Source: Pseudomonadota bacterium
Lineage (GTDB): Bacteria > Myxococcota > Myxococcia > Myxococcales > Myxococcaceae
NCBI GenBank assembly: GCA_023424585.1
Contig: JAFADT010000722.1
Location: 1-11,728 of the forward strand
Length of the DNA: 11,728 nt
Direction: 5' to 3'
Each line of letters begins with the position of its first letter. Within the stretch, counting starts at the first letter, position 1. Below are positions 6,576 to 11,728 of this stretch, one piece after another. The position numbers and the translations under genes were made by a program. The notes below the pieces were generated by a model. It saw nothing but the letters and a program-made list of their open reading frames with translations, ran no database searches and was not told where the DNA came from.

Positions 6576-8101
6576 GCGTGGCCCACCGGCAGCTGGATGG
6601 TGAAGCAGCTGCCCTGGCCGGGCTCGCTCTTCACGGTGATGCGGCCGCCGTGCGCGTCCACGATGCGCTTGCTGATGGCGAGCCCCAGGCCGCTGCCCTC
6701 CGTCTTGCGCGTGAGCAGGTTGTCCACCCGGTAGAAGCGCTCGAAGATGCGCTTGCGGTCCTTCCTGGCGATTCCCACCCCGTTGTCCTCCACCGACAGA
6801 TTCACGTGTCCGCCGTCCCTGCGTGCCCGGAGGGCGATCTTGCGGTGCGTGGGCCCGCTGTACTTGTAGGCATTCTGCAACAGGTTGAGCAGCGCGCCCG
6901 CCACCGCGACCCGGTCCACCTCCACCCTGGGCAGCCCCTCGTCCACCTCCACGGTGAACTCCATGCCGTCGCCGTGCCGCTGCGTGCGGAAGGCCGCCAC
7001 CGCCGCGTCCACCACGGTCGCCACCGGCAGGGACTCGCGCTGGTACACCTTGCGGCCGCTCTCGATGCGGGCCCAGTCCAGCACCCGGTCGATGAGGTCC
7101 GACAGCCGCTCGGTCTCCTTCGTGAGCAGGTCCAGCACCTCCTGCTGCTGCGCCGGGTCCTTCAGCCGGCCCAGGGCCAGCGTCTCGATGAACATGCGGA
7201 TGGAGGTGAGCGGCGTGCGCAGCTCATGGCTCACCAGCGACACGAAGTCCGTCTTCATGCGCGACAGGCGCGCCTCGCGGTAGAGCACGCGGGCGGTGTA
7301 GCCCACGCCGAAGGTGAGCGTCAGGTAGAACAGGCCCAGCAGCACGCCGTACACGGCGCGGTTGCGCGTGGAGGCGCTCGCCACCGGGTCCTCGCCCATG
7401 GGCAGCACCACCAGGCGGAAGTCCTGCAGCGGCGCGGACAGCACCCGCTCCGCGAGCACCGGCGGCCCCAGCGCGTTCTGCCGCGCCTGGGCCACCTCCG
7501 ACATCAGCCGGTTGACGAGCCCACCCTCGCTGGACGTGTCGCGCGGCACGGGCAGCAGCGTGAAGCGCACGGGCTCCGACGTGGCCCGCCCCTGCGCCTT
7601 GTCCGACAGGAGCGCGTCCAGCGCGGCGTTGGACAGGCGCACGCCCCGCACGGTGGAGCCCTGGCGCTCGGCGGCCACCATCACCGCGCGGCCGCTGGTG
7701 GCGAGCGAGAAGACGGTGGGCACGGTGGGCAGCGAGGCGGCCTCCGGCACCAGCGCCGCCAGGGCCTCCGCCAGCTGCGGGTCCTTCGTGCGCACCAGCC
7801 CGTTCTCCACGTGGAAGGTGCCCTCCGGGTCGGACAGCTCCTGGTCGTCCGGCAGCAGGAACGCCAGCCGGTCACCCCACTGCACCAGCCGTCCGCTGTT
7901 GAGCGCGCGGGGCACCTCCGCGGACAGGTCCGCCAGCGTCCCCCGCCACGCGGCCTCCAGGCGCTTCTCCACGGCGGCGCGCTCGTTGATGATGGCCACG
8001 ACGCCGAAGCCGGACAGGCCGGCCGAGGGCAGCACGACCAGCAGGATGAGCAGCGCGAACGTGCGCCGGAAGCTGAGAATGACGGGCGCGGGACGGGTCA
8101 C
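6572..8101 (-). CDS. Membrane sensor histidine kinase (HisKA type)
   Basis: Inner-membrane histidine kinase of 509 residues, partner of the OmpR-type regulator it overlaps. TM1 is at about 14-38 and TM2 at about 249-270, enclosing a ~210-residue extracytoplasmic sensor that I cannot assign to a family. The transmitter is complete: H-box SHELRTPL with phospho-acceptor His292, N-box LLNLLQNAYKY (Asn410), G1 DNGVGI (439-444), F-box RIFERFYRVDN and G2 GSGLGLAISKRIVDAHGG (469 onward). A short linker after TM2 leads straight into the H-box helix, with no clear HAMP or PAS. The start is uncertain. GTG 8101 is chosen because the charged-then-hydrophobic N-terminus begins there and a -10-like box lies just upstream. 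The frame is open to ATG 8176 and GTG 8191, but that added stretch contains PPPPK and lacks a ribosome binding site. The signal sensed is unknown. Confidence 0.92.
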   Translation of the reverse strand: MTRPAPVILSFRRTFALLILLVVLPSAGLSGFGVVAIINERAAVEKRLEAAWRGTLADLSAEVPRALNSGRLVQWGDRLAFLLPDDQELSDPEGTFHVENGLVRTKDPQLAEALAALVPEAASLPTVPTVFSLATSGRAVMVAAERQGSTVRGVRLSNAALDALLSDKAQGRATSEPVRFTLLPVPRDTSSEGGLVNRLMSEVAQARQNALGPPVLAERVLSAPLQDFRLVVLPMGEDPVASASTRNRAVYGVLLGLFYLTLTFGVGYTARVLYREARLSRMKTDFVSLVSHELRTPLTSIRMFIETLALGRLKDPAQQQEVLDLLTKETERLSDLIDRVLDWARIESGRKVYQRESLPVATVVDAAVAAFRTQRHGDGMEFTVEVDEGLPRVEVDRVAVAGALLNLLQNAYKYSGPTHRKIALRARRDGGHVNLSVEDNGVGIARKDRKRIFERFYRVDNLLTRKTEGSGLGLAISKRIVDAHGGRITVKSEPGQGSCFTIQLPVGHA

Positions 8102-8110
8102 GACCCTGGA

Positions 8111-8120
8111 GTGTCTACAC
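8111..8120 (-). promoter_or_regulatory. Short palindrome / -10-like box ahead of the histidine kinase
   Basis: GTGTCTACAC has GTGT and ACAC arms around a 2-base centre. On the minus strand it contains TAGACA (8117 to 8112). As a -10 this would start transcription within a few bases of GTG 8101, giving a nearly leaderless mRNA. It could equally be a small operator overlapping the promoter. One 10-base palindrome is weak evidence. Confidence 0.3.
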
Positions 8121-8149
8121 GCGATGGCGCCCGGGTGCTCGCGGCTTTT

Positions 8150-8163
8150 GGGGGGAGGGGGGA
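8150..8163 (+). other. G6-A-G6 tract in the divergent kinase/cytochrome spacer
   Basis: Two runs of six G separated by one A, preceded by TTTT. On the minus strand these are C-runs lying within the doubtful N-terminal extension of the kinase (the PPPP codons). Such a tract can slip or form G-rich secondary structure. The rest of the 255-base spacer (8102-8356) holds no promoter I can support beyond the box at 8111-8120. Confidence 0.4.
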
Positions 8164-8356
8164 GTCTTCCCGACATGGTCTGGAGCCGCACGGAGGGTGT
8201 GGAAGGCGTCGACTTCGGAGGGCGGCTGGGCGAGCATGCGGCGCGCGGGAAGGCGTGTGAGCAGGGCCGGCACGCTCCCGCCAGGTCGTGGGGCTTGCGC
8301 GCGGGGTGGGGCCGGAGGAACGCGCGACGCCTCCACGGCAGGGGAGGGCAGTTCCG

Positions 8357-10393
8357 ATGCGACGGCAGGGATGGGCCGCGCTGTGCGCGGTGACGACGCT
8401 GGTGCTGTCGGGATGCAAGGAGCGCGAGGTGGCGGGCACCTGGAGCAACGCCTCCGGGTCCGTGGCGCTCAGCCGGGATGACTCGCTGCTCTACGTGGTG
8501 GACGCGGACAACGGCATCCTCGCCGTGGTGGACACCGCGCGCTGGGAGAAGGTGTCCGAGGTGCGGGTGGGCCCGCGTCCGGAGCGCGTGACGGTGGGCC
8601 CGGACGACACCGTGTACGTGACGAACCGGGGGGGCAGGAGCGTGTCCGTCATCCGCAAGGGGGACGCGGTGGAGGCCGCGCGCGTCCCGGTGGGCGTGGA
8701 GCCCACGGGGCTCGCGGTGTCGCCGGACGGGCGCACGCTGTACGTGGTGAACAGCGCCACGCGCGAGTCCGCCGCGCGGGGCAGCCTCACCGCCATCGAC
8801 ACGGACTCGCTCACCGCGCGCTGGGAGCTGCCGCTGGGCGAGGAGCCGCGCGGCATCGCGCTCCTGGAGGAGGGCCGCAAGGCGGCGGTGACGCTGTTCC
8901 GCCAGGGCGACGTGATGACGGTGGACCTGTCGGACGCGGACCAGCCCCGGCTGCTGCGCGCAGGCACGGACCTGCTCGCGAAGGCCAACCGGCCGTCGGC
9001 CGCCAGGGCCGTCGGGACTCCTTCGTCGTTCGACGCGCCGCTGCCCGTGGAGACGGGGCCGCGCGTGTTCCGGTCGCGCGGCATGGTGGACCTGTTGAGC
9101 GCTCCGGACGGACGGCGCCTCTTCGCGCCGGTGCTGTGGTCGCGCGAGGACCCGCTGGGCGGGCCCGTGGACAGCAGCGCTCCGGACCTGGGGGGCTCCA
9201 TGTACGGCGGCGGGACGCCGTGCGGCGCCGCGGCGGGCGGCGGCGTGGTGGCCGCGGGCCTCGTCACCTTCGACGCGGAGGACGAGGCGCCCCGGCCGGT
9301 GGTGGACGACCTGGACGAGTGCAGGCCGCCGCCGGAGGAGATGCCGGACTATCCCACGTCGCTCATCGCGAGCCCGTCGTTCACGAAGCCCCTGCAGGGG
9401 CCGTCAGCGGCGGTGGTGGACCCCACGGGCGCGTGGCTGTTCCTGGTGAACCAGGACTCGAACAACGTGGCCATCCTGCCGTCGTATCGCCGCTCGGGGT
9501 CGGACCTGGAGAGCGAGTCGAGCCCGGTGCGGCAGCTGGTGGACGTGGGCGCGGGCCCCAACGGCATCGCGCTCACGCGGGACGGGCGCAAGGCGTACGT
9601 CTACAACGCGTTCGACCACACGGTCAGCGCGCTGGGGTCCAGCGGCGACGCGCTCGGGGACATCCGCGAGGTGGGCGAGCGCCTGGTCATCGCGGGCGAC
9701 ACGCTGGCGCCGATGGCGGCGGCGGGCCGGCGGCTGTTCTTCTCCGCGGTGGATGCGCGGATGACCAGCCCGTTCGTGGCGGTGTCCTGCGCGTCATGCC
9801 ACCTGGAGGGCCGCGAGGACGGCCACGTGTGGGGCTTCCCGGACGGGCCGCGCCAGACGCCCAGCCTGGCGGGGCGCATGACGACGGCCACGGCGCCCTT
9901 CCACTGGAGCGGCGAGTTCTCCGCGCTGGGCGACTTCATGAGCGCCACGGTGAAGGACCGCATGGGCGGCCAGGAGCTGGACGAGGACACGGTGGCGAAG
10001 CTGGGGGCGTTCATCGACGCGATCCCCGCGCCGGACAACGCGTTCCGGGGCGAGCCGCTGACGGCGCAGCAGGCGCGCGGGGCCGCCCTCTTCGCGCAGG
10101 CGAAGTGCGACACGTGCCACTCGGGCGTGGCGTTCACGAACAACACCAACGTGGACGTGGGCACGTTCGTGCGCTCGGGCGTGCTGCAGGACGCGGTGGC
10201 GGTCATCCGGTCGGGGCTCAACACGCCGTCGCTGCTGGGCGTGGGCCGCACCGCGCCGTACCTGCATGACGGCAGCGCGCCCACGCTCAAGGCCCGCCTG
10301 ATGAACGGCCGCGAGTCGAACCTGCACGGCATGACGTCGCAGCTGTCCGACGCGGACATGGACGACCTGGTCGCGTACCTGGAGACGCTGTAG
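8357..10393 (+). CDS. YVTN-like beta-propeller / dihaem cytochrome c peroxidase-like lipoprotein
   Basis: Predicted envelope lipoprotein of 678 residues with two c-type haem sites. GGGGAGGG sits 8 bases before ATG 8357; the leader ends LVLSGC, a good lipobox with Cys20 lipidated. Residues about 30-460 are propeller repeats of the YVTN type (LLYVVDADNGILAVVDT, VYVTNRGGRSVSVIRK, LYVVNSATRES, WLFLVNQDSNNVAILP, AYVYNAFDHTVSAL), interrupted near 275-320 by a Gly-rich segment containing two Cys. Haem site one is CASCH (478-482), in the HLEGREDGHVWGF context typical of dihaem peroxidase relatives. Site two is CDTCH (584-588), followed by SGVAFTNN and NTPSLLGVGRTAPYLHDGSAPTL, which matches the MauG/cytochrome c peroxidase family. 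Met in NLHGMTSQLS near the C-terminus may be an axial ligand. It probably does electron transfer or peroxidase-like oxidation at the cell surface or in the periplasm. The substrate is unknown and activity is unproven. A hairpin follows the stop. The flanking kinase gene is divergent. Confidence 0.9.
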   Translation: MRRQGWAALCAVTTLVLSGCKEREVAGTWSNASGSVALSRDDSLLYVVDADNGILAVVDTARWEKVSEVRVGPRPERVTVGPDDTVYVTNRGGRSVSVIRKGDAVEAARVPVGVEPTGLAVSPDGRTLYVVNSATRESAARGSLTAIDTDSLTARWELPLGEEPRGIALLEEGRKAAVTLFRQGDVMTVDLSDADQPRLLRAGTDLLAKANRPSAARAVGTPSSFDAPLPVETGPRVFRSRGMVDLLSAPDGRRLFAPVLWSREDPLGGPVDSSAPDLGGSMYGGGTPCGAAAGGGVVAAGLVTFDAEDEAPRPVVDDLDECRPPPEEMPDYPTSLIASPSFTKPLQGPSAAVVDPTGAWLFLVNQDSNNVAILPSYRRSGSDLESESSPVRQLVDVGAGPNGIALTRDGRKAYVYNAFDHTVSALGSSGDALGDIREVGERLVIAGDTLAPMAAAGRRLFFSAVDARMTSPFVAVSCASCHLEGREDGHVWGFPDGPRQTPSLAGRMTTATAPFHWSGEFSALGDFMSATVKDRMGGQELDEDTVAKLGAFIDAIPAPDNAFRGEPLTAQQARGAALFAQAKCDTCHSGVAFTNNTNVDVGTFVRSGVLQDAVAVIRSGLNTPSLLGVGRTAPYLHDGSAPTLKARLMNGRESNLHGMTSQLSDADMDDLVAYLETL

Positions 10394-10401
10394 CGGGGGA
10401 G

Positions 10402-10425
10402 GGGGTACGGCGCAGCCCGTGCCCC
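10402..10425 (+). terminator. Hairpin terminator after the propeller-cytochrome gene
   Basis: GGGGTACGG (10402-10410) pairs with CCGTGCCCC (10417-10425): nine pairs including one T-G wobble, with a 6-base loop. It starts 8 bases past the stop codon at 10393. Only a short GCTTGC follows, with no T-run. It lies in a 123-base convergent spacer, so it may also slow transcripts from the lipoprotein gene ending at 10517. Confidence 0.5.
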
Positions 10426-10516
10426 GCTTGCGGTCATGCCGCTCGATGAAGTCCACCCGCGACTGGCGCTGGAGCGGGTCGAGGCGTGCGGCAGGGACGG
10501 GGTGAAGCGTCGCGGG

Positions 10517-11305
10517 CTACCGCGGCGCGGACGCAGCGGGCTTCGGTGCGGCTGGCGCGGGCGCAGGGGGCACGGGCTTGTGCGGAGCCGGAGCCCCGGG
10601 ACGCGGGGCGGGGACGGGCGGGGGCGCCAGGGGCTTGGGGGCCGAAGGCGCGGAGAGCTGATCCGTCGTCCCCGTGCGCGGGGCGGTGAGGCTGTCCAGC
10701 GGCTCCAGCGGCGCGTCCTGGAGGAGGCCGTCCCCCGCGTCGACGGGAGGCTCGGTGCCCGCGTCCGCCGTCGGCTCCCCCACGCCGTGATTCGACGTCA
10801 CCGCGAGCCGGGCCACGTCCATCGCGCGGTCGGGGTCCTCGCCCAGCCAGGTCACGATGACGACGCACGGCGTGTCGTCATCCCACGCCACCACCTGCGT
10901 CATGCCCTGCACGGGGTTGCGGCGCGCGGCGGCCCGGCCCAGGCCCGGAATCTCCTCGCCGCCCGCGTTCAGCATGGGCGCGAGCAGCGCACGCACATCC
11001 GCGTTCGCGTAGCTCGGCTGGCAGTCATACGCCACCGACACGGTCACGTTCGCCTGCGCCGTCGAACGCAGCGAGCACAGCGGCCCGCATGTCGGACACG
11101 CCCGCTCCTCCTTCATCGTGAAGCCGTTCAGCGTGAGGTCGCGCAGGTCCGCTGGCAGCAGCTCCTGGCACGAAGGCAGGGCCAGCGTGGACGGCCGCCC
11201 CGGCAGCCCGATGCTCCCCGCGTCCGACGCGTCCGTGCCCGCACCGGGCCTGGTGCACGCGCCCAGGGCGAGCGCCATCAGCAGTGCTCCCCGTCCGACC
11301 CTCAT
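10517..11305 (-). CDS. Cys-rich lipoprotein with Pro/Ala-rich tail, family not recognised
   Basis: Predicted lipoprotein of 262 residues; I do not recognise the family. ATG 11305 is preceded by AGGAG about 10 bases upstream. The leader MRVGRGALLMALALGAC has a clear lipobox (LGAC, Cys17). Upstream in-frame ATGs, such as 11332, would bury the ribosome binding site and spoil the leader. After a short DAS/DAG linker, a compact domain (about 42-175) holds six Cys (46, 70, 73, 77, 95, 147), including a CPTCGPLC cluster. Three disulfides or a metal site are possible. Residues 104-110 and 158-170 look helical. A second DAG linker (about 178-192) leads to a tail (about 219-262) made almost only of Pro, Ala, Lys and Arg, which may lie along or cross peptidoglycan. 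It is divergent from the secreted-protein gene at 11491 and convergent with the cytochrome gene. Lipoprotein confident; function unknown. Confidence 0.85.
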   Translation of the reverse strand: MRVGRGALLMALALGACTRPGAGTDASDAGSIGLPGRPSTLALPSCQELLPADLRDLTLNGFTMKEERACPTCGPLCSLRSTAQANVTVSVAYDCQPSYANADVRALLAPMLNAGGEEIPGLGRAAARRNPVQGMTQVVAWDDDTPCVVIVTWLGEDPDRAMDVARLAVTSNHGVGEPTADAGTEPPVDAGDGLLQDAPLEPLDSLTAPRTGTTDQLSAPSAPKPLAPPPVPAPRPGAPAPHKPVPPAPAPAAPKPAASAPR

Positions 11306-11346
11306 CCCGTTGGTTCTCCTCGCCGACGCCATGCGCGCGGGCGCGG

Positions 11347-11374
11347 ATGGTAGACCGTGCCCGCCCTCCGTCAT
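11347..11374 (-). promoter_or_regulatory. Possible sigma-70-type promoter of the Cys-rich lipoprotein gene
   Basis: On the minus strand, ATGACG (11374 to 11369, four of six matches to TTGACA), a 16-base spacer and TACCAT (11352 to 11347, keeping the three key -10 positions T, A and last T) would start transcription near 11340. That gives a leader of about 35 bases, which includes the AGGAG ribosome binding site. Plausible placement and spacing, ordinary match quality. Confidence 0.4.
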
Positions 11375-11467
11375 CAGCATTGTGGCGTGGCTGCCGCTTT
11401 CCGGACGCGCCCGGAGGGCGGACGGGAGGAAGGGCAGGCCGGCCTCGTTCACGGCCGGAGCGTGGGC

Positions 11468-11473
11468 TAGGCT
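11468..11473 (+). promoter_or_regulatory. Possible -10 box of the truncated secreted-protein gene
   Basis: TAGGCT lies 17 bases before ATG 11491. A start about 7 bases downstream would leave a leader of roughly 11 bases with no Shine-Dalgarno sequence. TTCACG at 11448-11453 is the nearest -35-like hexamer, but its 14-base spacing is short. Confidence 0.3.
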
Positions 11474-11490
11474 GCCTGCCGTCCTTCACC

Positions 11491-11728
11491 ATGCGCCTCC
11501 CCGGTCTCCTCAGCCTGACGGTCCTGGCCCTGTCGCCGGCCGTGCCCGCCCGGGCCCAGACGCCCCCACCGCCCCGGAGCGCGGTCCCCGACGAGTCCTG
11601 GAGCGGCCCCGGCAAGGCCGCCGCCGAACCGCCCGCCACCCGTCCCCAGGCCACACCCGCGGAGGAGGTCCCCGCGCCCACCCCCGAAGTCGAGGGCTGG
11701 GAGTCCTTCCCCGGCACCTCCGCCCCCG
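11491..11728 (+). CDS. Secreted protein, N-terminal part only (runs off the window)
   Basis: An ATG at 11491 opens a frame with no stop to the window end (79 complete codons). It starts with a textbook signal peptide: Arg2, hydrophobic LLSLTVLALSPAV, then PARA with cleavage expected before QTPPPP. The visible mature part is Pro/Ala/Glu-rich and unstructured, with two Trp-containing segments (DESWSGPGK and EGWESFPG). Proteins of this kind in myxobacteria often continue into an outer-membrane or periplasmic domain, but none of that is visible here. No ribosome binding site is seen; a -10-like box lies 17 bases upstream. Codon use shows the same strong GC third positions as its neighbours. Family unassigned. 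Confidence 0.7.
   Translation, partial: MRLPGLLSLTVLALSPAVPARAQTPPPPRSAVPDESWSGPGKAAAEPPATRPQATPAEEVPAPTPEVEGWESFPGTSAP

Noticed and set aside
8102..8191. An N-terminal extension of the histidine kinase to ATG 8176 or GTG 8191
   Set aside because: No ribosome binding site, a low-complexity PPPP stretch, and the membrane-protein N-terminus fits a GTG 8101 start better. Not fully excluded.
6578..8260. A plus-strand open frame of 560 codons antisense to the kinase
   Set aside because: The opposite strand encodes a complete kinase with all motifs; this product is His/Arg/Gln-rich without structure.
8269..8281. A sigma-54-like GGCACG...GC ahead of the cytochrome gene
   Set aside because: Only 9 bases separate GG and GC instead of 10, and the TT of the -12 element is missing.
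9136..10269. A second plus-strand frame inside the propeller-cytochrome gene
   Set aside because: Gly/Arg-rich shadow of a gene with lipobox and two haem motifs in the other frame.
9794..10456. A minus-strand frame beginning VDFIERHDRKRGTGC after the Cys-rich lipoprotein stop
   Set aside because: The first residues look protein-like, but the frame then runs antisense through the haem region and has no domain or ribosome binding site.
1..11728. Mobile elements, CRISPR arrays, tRNA or rRNA genes
   Set aside because: No transposase or integrase, no regularly spaced identical repeats, and no cloverleaf or rRNA segments were seen. The only tandem repeat is the coding DAG stalk.

Overview
The window is about 70% G+C or higher with very strong third-position GC, which leaves long open frames on the antisense strands. 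It is dense with exported proteins: lipoproteins with 'GTDAGT'-type linkers, beta-propellers and Pro/Ala-rich tails. With a classic HisKA kinase/OmpR pair and a good sigma-54-type promoter, this style points to a myxobacterium, probably the Cystobacterineae (Myxococcus, Corallococcus, Pyxidicoccus and relatives). That placement is inferred from style, not from a marker gene.

Layout, left to right. (1) 1-2817, minus: a secreted protein joining a right-handed beta-helix, with a choice-of-anchor-Q-like end, to an SBBP-type beta-propeller. (2) 2818-3249: a gene-free gap holding a strong GC hairpin behind the next gene. (3) 3250-4935, minus: a propeller lipoprotein on a DAGT-repeat stalk, with a leader hairpin and a sigma-54-like promoter (5005-5020). 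(4) 5154-5852, plus: a small class I SAM-dependent methyltransferase, divergent from (3). (5) 5862-8101, minus: a two-component operon, histidine kinase first and OmpR/PhoB-type response regulator second, overlapping as ATGA and convergent with (4). (6) 8357-10393, plus: a lipoprotein fusing a YVTN-like propeller to a cytochrome c peroxidase-like region with two CXXCH haem sites. (7) 10517-11305, minus: an unrecognised Cys-rich lipoprotein with a Pro/Ala tail. (8) 11491 to the window end, plus: the start of a secreted protein.

The genes do not form one evident pathway. Six of the eight carry export or membrane signals, so the theme is the cell envelope. The kinase/regulator pair could control neighbours, but no operator shows this. 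I see no rRNA, tRNA, CRISPR array, insertion sequence or phage gene. The observations most worth a second look are the sigma-54-like promoter with its leader hairpin, a recurring TAG-type -10 box set almost directly against start codons (possible leaderless transcripts), the propeller-cytochrome fusion lipoprotein, and the orphan Cys-rich lipoprotein.
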